From an uncultured Collinsella sp. (GTDB lineage Bacteria > Actinomycetota > Coriobacteriia > Coriobacteriales > Coriobacteriaceae): a stretch of 17,167 nt of DNA. A program made the translations under genes and the position numbers. Shown here in pieces: positions 6,630 to 14,227 of the stretch. Below the pieces are notes generated by a model. That model had not been told where the DNA came from. It made no database searches and was given only the letters and a program-made list of their open reading frames with translations. Where the stretch lies: the NCBI GenBank assembly GCA_900757465.1, contig CAAENY010000140.1:1-17167 (forward strand). The letters run 5' to 3'. Every line of letters starts with the position of its first letter. Positions within the stretch are counted from its first letter, which is position 1.

Positions 6630-7934
6630 CTACTCGTCCTGAGGCTCCTCGTCGGAGCTTGGCTCGGACGCGGATTCCGGGTCCGTCATGGGCGCAGGCT
6701 CAGGCTCAGGCGCAGGCTCGGGCTCAGATGCCGTCTCAGACTCGGGCACCGGTTCAGGCTCGGTCGCGGGAGCGGGTGCAGGTGCCGGCTCAGGCTTGGG
6801 CTCAGACTCAGGCGCGACATCCGGAGCGCTGTAACCCGAGGGAGCGGACTTCTTCTCGAAGGGCAATACAAAAGTCAGGACGTCGTCCTTGTCCTCGTCG
6901 GCCCACTCGCTTGCATAACGTGCAACCCAATAGCCAACGGCACGGTGCTTGAGCATCTTGCCAAAGACCGTAAGAAATACGGTGACAAAAGCGACCAGCA
7001 CCAGGAACAGCACGAGTGTGATGCCACCGCCGGTAACAAGCGCCTCAATAACCGTAGGACGATAGTAGTAGCTATACATACCGACAGAGGCAATGGCGCC
7101 AAAGACAACCGTCAAGATCCATGTGACAACGTTGGCGACCAGGCCCGTCAAAAACTCGGGAAGGAACGAAGCACAGAACAGCTTGGTCTTGTTGTGCTTA
7201 AAGGCGGCCCAGACCTTATCGAGCGAAAACGCGCTCTCGACGCGACCGGTCACCGCAAAGTGCATCACGGCGATGTCGGCGAACATCTTAAAGAAGACAC
7301 CCAGAATCGCCGAGGAAATTAGCGCCAGGACAAGCAGGCCGAGCGAACCGAACAGCGCAGCCTCGAGCGCATAAGAGCCGTAATAAGAATACGAGCCCGC
7401 GGCGCCAATTACCACGCCCTCCACCAGCGAAAGCACTACACCGATAACGGGAATGGCAGCGATAACCTCGAGCACGACCGAAATAACGCTCGAAAAGACT
7501 CCGAGACCAAACGACGTGGAACGCATGAGTGGACGGTCCATGCCGTCATCGACCTTGAGCGAAAGATCACGACCCCACTCGATGCCAAAGCCCGAACCGC
7601 ACACGCTCGCAATGCAAGCTGCCAAAAAGCCGATGGCAGCCGCAATGCCGCCAATAACGGGAATAAACAGCACGAGCACCGACACGACACAGATAAGCGC
7701 CGGCAAAAAGGCGATCTGGCACACGCGTTGCAGCACGCCCGGCGTCTTGGTCATATCCTCAAACGCCTGAGCCGTGCAGCCCTTGGGCACGTTGACCACG
7801 GGTGGCTGCGCCATGCCCTGTTGGGACTGAGGCTGCCCCTGAGGAGCCGCACCGGCCGCCGCATTAGGGGCACCACACGCGCCGCAGAACTTGTCGTTAT
7901 CGCCCATGGGAGCGCCACACTGCGAACAGAACAT
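6630..7934 (-). CDS. Zinc-ribbon polytopic membrane protein with Glu/Pro-rich tail
   Basis: Function unknown; resembles zinc-ribbon membrane proteins of the DUF4013 type. 434 residues from the chosen start. An N-terminal zinc ribbon CSQCG...CGACG (C3, C6, C17, C20) is followed by a Gln/Pro linker and about six or seven hydrophobic segments (roughly residues 70-345, including FLPALICVVSVLVLFIPVIG and VTGGGITLVLFLVLVAFVTV). The last 80 residues or so are a low-complexity acidic Pro/Glu/Ala tail ending SSDEEPQDE. ATG 7934 (MFCSQCG) is chosen because AAGGG lies 9 nt upstream; ATG 7943 would have that SD touching it. Longer starts to 8042 are possible but lack family character. Monocistronic by appearance, with a 149-bp gap after the yitT stop. 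Confidence 0.85.
   Translation of the reverse strand: MFCSQCGAPMGDNDKFCGACGAPNAAAGAAPQGQPQSQQGMAQPPVVNVPKGCTAQAFEDMTKTPGVLQRVCQIAFLPALICVVSVLVLFIPVIGGIAAAIGFLAACIASVCGSGFGIEWGRDLSLKVDDGMDRPLMRSTSFGLGVFSSVISVVLEVIAAIPVIGVVLSLVEGVVIGAAGSYSYYGSYALEAALFGSLGLLVLALISSAILGVFFKMFADIAVMHFAVTGRVESAFSLDKVWAAFKHNKTKLFCASFLPEFLTGLVANVVTWILTVVFGAIASVGMYSYYYRPTVIEALVTGGGITLVLFLVLVAFVTVFLTVFGKMLKHRAVGYWVARYASEWADEDKDDVLTFVLPFEKKSAPSGYSAPDVAPESEPKPEPAPAPAPATEPEPVPESETASEPEPAPEPEPAPMTDPESASEPSSDEEPQDE
6691..6830. repeat. GGCTCA-type hexamer repeats encoding the Glu-Pro tail
   Basis: Imperfect tandem hexamers of the form GGCTCA/GGCGCA/GGCTCG on the plus strand encode alternating Glu/Ala-Pro in the zinc-ribbon protein. 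Units are multiples of three, so copy-number change would lengthen or shorten the tail without breaking the frame. Confidence 0.7.
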
Positions 7935-8083
7935 CGAAATCATCCCTTCGTATCTTGAGCGAATCACCTGGATCGCAAACGATGTCTTGTCATCATTATC
8001 ACCCAATGTGAGGACAAATTCTCCTAGATGACCGATTTGCAAGATACACGGCGCCAGCAGGCGGTTCGTTGAATACGTCTGCG

Positions 8084-9106
8084 CTAGTTCGTTCCGCGGA
8101 AGCCTTTACCGACGATCTCGGAGCTGTCGACGATAGTGATAAATGAATCCGGATCGATCTCGCGAGCATAGCGACGCAGTTGCACTGCCTCGCGACGGCT
8201 CAGCACGCTCATGATCACCGTGACGCACTTGCCCGAGAAGGCGCCGTAGCCACGGCTGATCGTTGCCGTGCGGTTGAGATGCTTGACGATAAACTCCTCG
8301 ACTTTGCGCGGTTCGGCGCAAATAATCGTGCAGACCTTGCGCAGGTGAATGCTCTCGATGGCCTTGTCGACCACAAGCGTCTTGGCAAACAGGCCGAGCA
8401 CGCAGTACAGGCCGACGCGCGGGCCATACAGGAAAGCCGCGATGGTCACGATGCCGATATCGACCAGCAACAGTGCGCGGCCAATCTCGAGCGTGGTGCG
8501 GCGTTTGAGGATCATGGCAAGAATGTCCGTGCCACCCGTCGAGGCGCCAATGTCAAAGACAATAGCACTGCCGAGCGCCGGCAAGATAACGGCAAAACAC
8601 AGGTCGAGCCACATATCGCCCGTCATCGAAACATCCGTCGGGATGAAGAGCTCAAACAGCGAGACGTAGGCCGAAAGCGCAAACGAAGCGAAGACGCTCC
8701 ACAGAATCGCCTTGCGCTCCAAAAAGATAAAGCCCAGAACGACCAGGATTGCGTTGATAATCCACATAAAGACGCCGACGGGCAGGGTCGGGAACAGCGT
8801 AGAAAGAATGACCGACACGCCCGAGGTGCCGCCGAAGGCAAAGTGATTGGGGGTTTTAAAGGCCACGATGGCGAACGCCGTGAGGATCAGGCCCAGATTG
8901 AGCTCGGCAAAAAAGCGCGGAAAGCCTGGCTCCTGGCTGCGCCTGCGGCCGGCGCGCTCGCCACGTTCGATATCCTCGCGATCGACCACGCGCTCCATCG
9001 GCACCACCGGAGGACGATGCACCTCCTCGGCAGCACGCGACGCCGCCTCTGCCGCAGCGGCCTCAATCGCCCATGCCTTGCTTTCGGTCTCGTGTTCGTC
9101 GGCCAT
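8084..9106 (-). CDS. YitT family membrane protein (DUF161 + DUF2179)
   Basis: Integral membrane protein of unestablished role. 340 residues. After an unusual N-terminal extension of about 60 residues (acidic/Ala-rich, then a basic run ending RAGRRRSQEP) come five or six membrane segments with the YitT blocks FGGTSGVSVIL and FDIGASTGGTDILAMILKRR. A soluble C-terminal DUF2179 domain follows (KVCTIICAEPRKVEEFIVKH through SFITIVDSSEIVGKGF). The usual family length is about 280-290, and the extra length is all N-terminal. SD GAGGGG lies 8 nt before the ATG at 9106. A possible promoter, TTGCAA-N16-TACCCT, lies on the minus strand at about 9150-9177. The first in-family Met could lie further inside, but the SD supports 9106. 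Confidence 0.92.
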   Translation of the reverse strand: MADEHETESKAWAIEAAAAEAASRAAEEVHRPPVVPMERVVDREDIERGERAGRRRSQEPGFPRFFAELNLGLILTAFAIVAFKTPNHFAFGGTSGVSVILSTLFPTLPVGVFMWIINAILVVLGFIFLERKAILWSVFASFALSAYVSLFELFIPTDVSMTGDMWLDLCFAVILPALGSAIVFDIGASTGGTDILAMILKRRTTLEIGRALLLVDIGIVTIAAFLYGPRVGLYCVLGLFAKTLVVDKAIESIHLRKVCTIICAEPRKVEEFIVKHLNRTATISRGYGAFSGKCVTVIMSVLSRREAVQLRRYAREIDPDSFITIVDSSEIVGKGFRGTN

Positions 9107-9216
9107 TACGGCAACCCCTCGTTAACAATTTGGAAACAATGCGCCCATTAGGGTAACGCGGAACGTGGGGATTGCAACCCTTAGCTAGACGAGCGGTATG
9201 ACTACATCGGGAGCGT

Positions 9217-9261
9217 ACAAAAACGGCCGGCCACGCTTTTGCTTGCGCGGTCGGCCGTTTA
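9217..9261 (-). terminator. Intrinsic terminator of the amaP-asp23 operon
   Basis: On the minus strand CGGCCGACCGCGC / GCGTGGCCGGCCG pair over 13 bp with one mismatch and a G-T pair (plus-strand arms 9224-9236 and 9245-9257), followed by TTTTTGT. It lies 53 bp past the asp23 stop, with the short palindrome between them. A textbook intrinsic terminator. Confidence 0.85.
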
Positions 9262-9277
9262 ACGTTTTCGCAGATAA

Positions 9278-9313
9278 AACCTGCCAAAATAAACATCCCT
9301 TTTTGGTAGGTTA
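9278..9313 (-). repeat. GGGACAGG-family palindrome on the asp23 stop codon (degenerate copy)
   Basis: Reading the minus strand from the TAA of asp23: AACCTACCAAAA, then AGGGATGTTTA, then TTTTGGCAGGTTT. The stem pairs with one mismatch. The core GGGATGTTTA corresponds to GGGACAGGTTTA in the copy at 14148. Similarity to that copy continues beyond the stem as TTATCTGsGrAAACGTTA (to about 9255), so the two are clear relatives. The stop codon is part of the stem base. Confidence 0.8.
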
Positions 9314-9832
9314 CTCGTGCTGGCTGGTGCGGTGCTCGTACTCCTCGGGGGTGATGACATCCTCGATGCGCAGGTTGACGCCTGCCACCTCAAGGCCGGT
9401 CATCGCGGCAAGACGCTCGGTGACGCGCGCCTTAACGTCGTCAAAGATCGCAGGCGCATAGGCACCGTACTCGATGATGACCGAGATGTTGACGACCACG
9501 CGATTGTCGTCGGTGACCTCGACCGTCACGCCCTTGGTCAGGTTCTCGGCACCAAACTGCTCCTGCACAAAGTGCATGAGGTTGCCCTTCATGCCCAGGA
9601 CGTGCGGCACCTCGCGGGTGGCCATGGCGACGATCTTCTCAATCACGCCGTTGGAATAGGTCAGCGAGTCCTCGGACTCGTCCGTCTCCTCGTCATCCTC
9701 GTCCGCCTCGTCTTCGGACTCTGCCTCGACGAGCGCCTCGTCCTCGAGCGTTACGCCCTCCGCCTCGGCGGCGACGGCCTCGTTCGTCTCGAGCTCGGTA
9801 TCGGCCACATCAACCTTCGTGTTAAAAGCCAT
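9311..9832 (-). CDS. asp23: Asp23/Gls24 family envelope stress response protein
   Basis: Cytoplasmic protein that in Gram-positives attaches to the membrane through AmaP and is linked to alkaline and envelope stress. 173 residues. The first 55 or so are very acidic (EDEADEDDEETDESED) and are an extension to the family core. The Asp23 domain runs from about residue 57 (SLTYSNGVIEKIVAMATREV) through VEVTDDNRVVVNISVIIEYG to VAGVNLRIEDVI. A strong SD AAGGAGG lies 4 nt before the ATG. Last gene of the amaP-DUF2273-asp23 operon, 44 bp after the preceding stop. The stop codon is embedded in a short palindrome, and a terminator follows. Confidence 0.94.
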   Translation of the reverse strand: MAFNTKVDVADTELETNEAVAAEAEGVTLEDEALVEAESEDEADEDDEETDESEDSLTYSNGVIEKIVAMATREVPHVLGMKGNLMHFVQEQFGAENLTKGVTVEVTDDNRVVVNISVIIEYGAYAPAIFDDVKARVTERLAAMTGLEVAGVNLRIEDVITPEEYEHRTSQHE

Positions 9833-9876
9833 GGTTCCTCCTTATGCCTGCCACGGATGCGACAGTCGAATACAGA

Positions 9877-10254
9877 TTAGCGGCCGCTAAACAGACGGCC
9901 GAAGAAGTTAACGATACCGTTCTCGCCGTCGCGAATCTGGCCGATCACGGCGCCGATCAGCACAAAGAATGCGATGACAAGCGTGTCCCACAGGCCCAAC
10001 GTAAGTACCAGCACGGCGAGGATAAAACCTGCCACGGCGCCGAGCGTAGTGTTGGGGTGGCGCACGGCGTAGCTCCAGATAGCAGCGCCCGTACCTTTGA
10101 TGAGACCCATGGCCTCGTCAAAGTCGTTGGCGGCGCTGTCGTGCTGCCCGCCGGCCTCGGGCTTGGTGTCGGCGGACTCGCCTGCCGGCATAGCGTTCTG
10201 ATCGATCGTCAGGCGCGGCGTGCGGGCGGTCTTGTCTTGGTTGGTATCACTCAC
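9877..10254 (-). CDS. DUF2273 small membrane protein of the Asp23 operon
   Basis: 125 residues from a GTG start. A polar N-terminal half of about 55 residues precedes the DUF2273 core: RHPNTTLGAVAGF, two adjoining membrane segments (about 68-110) and the terminal IGQIRDGENGIVNFFGRLF. DUF2273 proteins regularly sit between amaP and asp23 and are thought to belong to the same membrane complex; their role is not established. GTG 10254 is chosen because GGAGG lies 6 nt upstream and the start overlaps the amaP stop by 8 nt (GTGAGTGA). That arrangement predicts coupled translation and about equal amounts of the two proteins. The frame continues upstream to 10389, but only inside amaP. Confidence 0.88.
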   Translation of the reverse strand: MSDTNQDKTARTPRLTIDQNAMPAGESADTKPEAGGQHDSAANDFDEAMGLIKGTGAAIWSYAVRHPNTTLGAVAGFILAVLVLTLGLWDTLVIAFFVLIGAVIGQIRDGENGIVNFFGRLFSGR

Positions 10255-10792
10255 CGGAAACCTCCACGGTCTGGACGGTAGTCTTGGACGGCAAAAAACG
10301 GACGCGCGCGGTCGTGCCCGGCGTGCCGAGCATGGTGTCACAGGCCTTCTCGATGCGCTGCTGCATCGAGGTGGCAAGGGAAGCCACATCGTGATCGACG
10401 AGTGCGATGGCGTCGACCTTAAAACGGACGTGCGACTCGTCGGAGCCCTGGACGCGCGCCTCGATATACTCGACCATCACGCGGTCGTCGCGCTCAGCCG
10501 CAGCACGGGCGCACGAGGAGAGAGCCGCAAGGGTGACCTCGATATTGCGCTCCCCCGCCGGATGCACGCAGGACGGCTCGCGGCGAGCAAACATCAGGCG
10601 GAAGAAGACCGCCAGCACGCCAAGCGCCACGACACCGCCGCACACTGTAACGACAATGCGCGGCATGGGGTCACGCATCAGCAGCATAAAGCGGTAGGTA
10701 TATGGCCCCCAAAACTGGCAGACCAACGTGCCCAGCGCCACGACGGCGGCGGCAAGATATACGATCGCTAGGGCTCGTTTGAGCACGCGCAT
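10247..10792 (-). CDS. amaP: Alkaline shock response membrane anchor protein AmaP
   Basis: Anchors Asp23 to the cytoplasmic membrane in Gram-positive bacteria. 181 residues. Two membrane segments near the N-terminus (about 5-28 and 44-68) are followed by a soluble domain from about residue 75 (NIEVTLAALSSCARAAAERD, VRFKVDAIALVDHDVASLAT, then TTARVRFLPSKTTVQTVEV). Length and layout match AmaP. An AGGGAG SD lies 6 nt before the ATG. It is the first gene of the operon. A TATAAT at 10843-10848 (complement) may be its -10, but no good -35 fits because the yebC terminator fills that position. Confidence 0.88.
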   Translation of the reverse strand: MRVLKRALAIVYLAAAVVALGTLVCQFWGPYTYRFMLLMRDPMPRIVVTVCGGVVALGVLAVFFRLMFARREPSCVHPAGERNIEVTLAALSSCARAAAERDDRVMVEYIEARVQGSDESHVRFKVDAIALVDHDVASLATSMQQRIEKACDTMLGTPGTTARVRFLPSKTTVQTVEVSGE

Positions 10793-10844
10793 GCGGCGCT
10801 CCCTTCAAATCTCGATCCACAGAATGCAAAACAATTCGCATCAT

Positions 10845-10889
10845 TATAAAAGAGCCGGGTCCGGTGCCATACGCACGCGGATCCGGCTC
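10845..10889 (-). terminator. Intrinsic terminator of yebC, overlapping a TATAAT
   Basis: On the minus strand GAGCCGGATCCG (complement of 10878-10889) pairs with CGGACCCGGCTC (complement of 10852-10863) with one mismatch, followed by TTTTATAAT. It lies 70 bp past the yebC stop. The T-tract runs straight into TATAAT, so the same bases may end yebC and help start amaP. Confidence 0.78.
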
Positions 10890-10958
10890 ATCTATTCCAC
10901 GAGGCTTGCATGCTCGCTTCATTATGCCCAGATATGCACGGCTTAACCCGTGCAGGCG

Positions 10959-11765
10959 CTACTCCTCCTCGAGGGCAGCGATGACCTCGTCGGTCATGTC
11001 CATGGTGCTGTAGACGTCCTGGACGTCGTCGAGCTCCTCGAGACGGTCGATGAGGCGCTGAACCTTCTTGGCGTCGGTACCGGAGACCTCGGTCGGGGTG
11101 GTCGGAACCATGGTGGTCTCGGAACCCTTGACCTGGACGCCCTGCTCCTCGAGTGCCTTGGAGACAGCCATGACGTCGTTGGCAGCGGTCCAGACGATCC
11201 ACTCCTCGCCGGCGTCCTCGTAGTCCTCGCCACCGGCCTCGGCGATTGCCATCATGAACTCATCCTCGTCACCGGCAGCACCGTTGGCGATCATGGTCTC
11301 CTTCTTGGCGTTCTCGTCCAGGATCTCCTTGGCGACGACGATCTGTCCCTTGCGCTCAAACTGGAAGGCGACGGAGCCGGAGGTGCCCAGGTTGCCACCA
11401 GCGTGGGAGAAGGCGGAACGGACATCGGCGGCAGTACGGTTGCGGTTGTCGGTCAGGCAGTCAACATAGACGGCGACACCGGCGGGACCATAGCCCTCGT
11501 ACACGATGTTCTCGTAGACGGCGGCATCGGCACCCGAACCAAAGGCCTTGTCGATAGCGGACTTGATCTTGTCCTTGGGCATGGACTGAGCCTTGGCCTT
11601 AGCAACGGCAGCGGCGAGGCTGGCGTTGTTCTCGGGCAGCGGGTCACCGCCGAGACGGGCAGCAACGGTGATGTTGCGGCTCAGCTTGGAGAAGAGGGCG
11701 GAACGCTTGGCGTCCTGCGCGCCCTTACGATGCTTGGTTGTGGCCCACTTAGAGTGTCCGGACAT
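10959..11765 (-). CDS. yebC: YebC/PmpR family protein (translation factor / regulator)
   Basis: Conserved cytoplasmic protein. Family members are described as DNA-binding regulators and, more recently, as factors that relieve ribosome stalling at proline-rich stretches; which applies here is unknown. 268 residues against a usual 240-250; the excess lies mainly in the acidic middle (LDENAKKETMIANGAAGDED). Family blocks: MSGHSKWATTKHRKGAQDAK, the INIVYEGYGPAGVA-like segment (VYEGYGPAGVAVYVDCLTDN), RNRTAADVRSAFSHAGGNLG and the terminal LEELDDVQDVYSTMDMTDEV. SD AGGAGA lies 7 nt before the ATG. Alone in its transcript, with its own terminator. Confidence 0.96.
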   Translation of the reverse strand: MSGHSKWATTKHRKGAQDAKRSALFSKLSRNITVAARLGGDPLPENNASLAAAVAKAKAQSMPKDKIKSAIDKAFGSGADAAVYENIVYEGYGPAGVAVYVDCLTDNRNRTAADVRSAFSHAGGNLGTSGSVAFQFERKGQIVVAKEILDENAKKETMIANGAAGDEDEFMMAIAEAGGEDYEDAGEEWIVWTAANDVMAVSKALEEQGVQVKGSETTMVPTTPTEVSGTDAKKVQRLIDRLEELDDVQDVYSTMDMTDEVIAALEEE

Positions 11766-11895
11766 ACGTGTCTCCTATCGGTTTCGACCTAAAGCCCAGC
11801 GCAGATGCTCGGGCAATATAAACAAACGTCGTTATGATATACCTACTGGCCTGCGAGATAAACCCCAAAATGAAGGCGTCGTGATGATGCCACCC

Positions 11896-11943
11896 TTTGG
11901 TGCAAAGGGCCGGTGCAAAGTAACCTGTCCCCTTTGCACCAAA
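11896..11943 (-). repeat. GGGACAGG-family palindrome abutting the DUF6020-like gene stop
   Basis: Starts immediately after the TAA (11944-11946 on the plus strand). On the minus strand: TTTGGTGCAAAG, GGGACAGGTTA, CTTTGCACC, then GGCCC and a second CTTTGCACCAAA. The single left arm can pair with either of two right arms (plus strand 11912-11920 or 11896-11908), giving a 9-bp inner or 13-bp outer stem. The core GGGACAGGTTA is intact. Confidence 0.88.
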
Positions 11944-14127
11944 TTAGGACCAGAGAAGGTCGCTGCGGGTGATGGTGGCGCCGATGGCAAAGGGCATGCA
12001 GGCGATGACCGGATACAGGTAGCGCATATAGGTCGAGCCGTTGCAGGGACCGATCAGGCACACGGCGAGCACGCCCAACAGCGGCACCCAGATCGCCAGC
12101 GCACGCCATGAATGACGACGCAGCAGGTAGACCACCACGGCGATCATGATCCACACATAGGTGGCCGAGCTCATGGTGAGCGAGATAAACGGGATGCGCT
12201 GTACTGCTACGCGATACAGGTTGATCAGGTGGTCGCACCAGCGCACAACCTTGCTATCGACCGGATGGAAGTCAAAGTACTTGAGGTTATCGGGCTTCGC
12301 CATAATCTCGGCACTGCGCGCCGTGCTGTAGACCCACGCATCGCGGGCACTCGGATAAAAGTAGCCGTAGTAGTTATTGATGAGCGCCGAGATGTAGCAC
12401 TCGGGATCCTTTTTGAACATCTGCGCCCAGACCTCAAAATAGGCCTTGATGTCCTCCTGCGAGGCGTACTCGTTAAAGCAATTTTTGACGGCGTCCGACT
12501 TATCCGGGTTGTAGCGGCGGCCCAGATTGTCGTACTTGAGCACACGGTCGATCACGGCACGCTCATCGTCGGTCACCAAGCCGTCGTAAGGAGCCTCCAC
12601 GATAGTGCCGTCCTCCTTAACCGTAGGGTTGACACCCGAGTTGAGGCCGTCGTGCTTTTGGACGAAACGAGCCGTCTGCTGGAACGGAATCGAGAGGATT
12701 TCGCGCTTGGAACCAGGCGTAATGTCGTGCGCCGGCATAAAGACCTTGGTGAAGTACATATTAGAGGCAAGGCAGAGTGCAAGCACCGCAAGAACTCCCA
12801 TCCAGCGGAAACGCGGGATGGAGCCCGAAGGCGCAGCACCAGCCTGCTTGGCTGCGCGACGAGCCACATGCGCGTCCCATGCGCAAAACGCCGCCGCGAT
12901 TACGCATGCCGCCAGGGGAAACACCAGGCCGCCGTTGCGCAGAAACGTGGAACCCATGGCACCCAGAGCGAGCAGCAGCCAGTCATGGCGCGCAAAGAGC
13001 ACGGGCCTCTGTTCGCCCGCACGCTCGGCATTGGCATCGCGACGGGGCAGGCCGCATGCCACGAGCTTCACGGCCTGCACCAACAGCACCAAAAACGCGT
13101 CGGCAAAGAGCACGTCTTTGGTGAGCAACGCCGCGTAGTTAGAGAACATCGGCATAAACGCAAAGAACAGCAGGATCGCACCGCGAACCGGCAGGCTCAC
13201 GCCCAGTTTGCGCAGCGACGAAATGGAATAGGCCATGCAGGCAGCCGTGATGACAAATTGAGCGCAGGTATAGATGATGAGGCCCGCGTTAGCGCTGTTG
13301 AACAGCGAAAGCCCCAGTTGAACGCACGAGCCGATAATGGCCGTGTGCACTATGGGATGATGCCCGTTGAGCAGCACGTTGGGGTTGAGTAGGCGCAGGT
13401 AGTCGCTCGTGCCGTTGGGATAGTTGAACCACTGGCGAATCTGCGCACCCGTATCTCCCATAAAAAGGCCGGGCAGCGAAGCGATGAGCGTGGGCGCCCA
13501 GGCGATCATAAGCACCAGGAAGGGCCCGGCAAAGGGATGGACCGAGAGCACGGCGTGAGCCACACGCCATATGCGGCCAAAGTGCGCCTCGGAAAACGGG
13601 ATGCGTCGGGAGCTCAGCCAATCCAGACACTCAAAAGCCAGATAGAAGGCCACGATCGCTAGGAGCATCCAGCCCGCGCCGCCAATCCAGGCGCAGATGA
13701 TGCGGGCCTTGTCGCCAAGAACAATCTCGGCCGAGTCGATGAGGTCGTAGCTACGGCCGAACACCATGCAGATGGCGAAAAACAGCGACGGCAGAATGAT
13801 CGATGGACGCCAGGTGTCGCCACGGCCAAAGAACACGTAGCGAAACGGCAGCGTGAGCAGGCAGACAAGCGCAAGCAGCATGACCGCGTCGGTATGGCCG
13901 GCAAACGAGAGGAGCACCTCGTAGCACACGTACAGCATGCCCGAGGCTTTGGGGTCAATCGCCAAGACTGCGTTGCTCGACACCGGGGCGGGATCGATGG
14001 AAAACGCCGTGGTCGCCAACAGCGCGAGCAGAAATGCGATGAGCGTCTGCTTGGCGGGGTAGCGCTTAAACCAGACGATGCGAGCCGCGTCGCGCGCAGC
14101 CGTTGTGGAGAGATCGGAATCCTTCAC
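11944..14127 (-). CDS. Large polytopic membrane protein, DUF6020-like (possible GT-C glycosyltransferase)
   Basis: Role unknown. 727 residues with about twelve or thirteen hydrophobic segments. I recognise the general look of the DUF6020 membrane family. Features reminiscent of GT-C glycosyltransferases are a D after a membrane helix (GLFMGDTGAQIRQW, D225), a conserved-looking NGHHPIVHTAI (H256, H257) and TKDVLFADAF, followed by further helices, a large non-membrane domain of about 160 residues (near 475-635) and final helices. A lipid-linked-sugar transferase acting on envelope polymers is therefore possible, but that is inference. GTG start at 14127 with only a weak SD (AAAGG, 11 nt upstream); a later start cannot be excluded. 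Its leader contains the palindrome at 14148 and its stop abuts another at 11896. Confidence 0.75.
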   Translation of the reverse strand: MKDSDLSTTAARDAARIVWFKRYPAKQTLIAFLLALLATTAFSIDPAPVSSNAVLAIDPKASGMLYVCYEVLLSFAGHTDAVMLLALVCLLTLPFRYVFFGRGDTWRPSIILPSLFFAICMVFGRSYDLIDSAEIVLGDKARIICAWIGGAGWMLLAIVAFYLAFECLDWLSSRRIPFSEAHFGRIWRVAHAVLSVHPFAGPFLVLMIAWAPTLIASLPGLFMGDTGAQIRQWFNYPNGTSDYLRLLNPNVLLNGHHPIVHTAIIGSCVQLGLSLFNSANAGLIIYTCAQFVITAACMAYSISSLRKLGVSLPVRGAILLFFAFMPMFSNYAALLTKDVLFADAFLVLLVQAVKLVACGLPRRDANAERAGEQRPVLFARHDWLLLALGAMGSTFLRNGGLVFPLAACVIAAAFCAWDAHVARRAAKQAGAAPSGSIPRFRWMGVLAVLALCLASNMYFTKVFMPAHDITPGSKREILSIPFQQTARFVQKHDGLNSGVNPTVKEDGTIVEAPYDGLVTDDERAVIDRVLKYDNLGRRYNPDKSDAVKNCFNEYASQEDIKAYFEVWAQMFKKDPECYISALINNYYGYFYPSARDAWVYSTARSAEIMAKPDNLKYFDFHPVDSKVVRWCDHLINLYRVAVQRIPFISLTMSSATYVWIMIAVVVYLLRRHSWRALAIWVPLLGVLAVCLIGPCNGSTYMRYLYPVIACMPFAIGATITRSDLLWS

Positions 14128-14147
14128 AGTCCAAAGAGCCTTTCTAG

Positions 14148-14187
14148 AAACCTGCCAAAAAGGGACAGGTTTATTTTGGCAGGTTTT
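14148..14187 (+). repeat. GGGACAGG-family palindrome upstream of the DUF6020-like gene
   Basis: AAACCTGCCAAAA, AGGGACAGGTTTA, TTTTGGCAGGTTT: a perfect 13-bp stem around the core GGGACAGGTTTA, then TTATCTGGGGAAACGTTA. Closest relative of the degraded copy at 9278. It is the only clear copy whose core reads on the plus strand. It lies 21 bp before the GTG of the DUF6020-like gene and 40 bp from the opposite-facing copy at 14228. Confidence 0.88.
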
Positions 14188-14227
14188 ATCTGGGGAAACG
14201 TTACGGTTCTGTCATCGTTGCCCAGCG

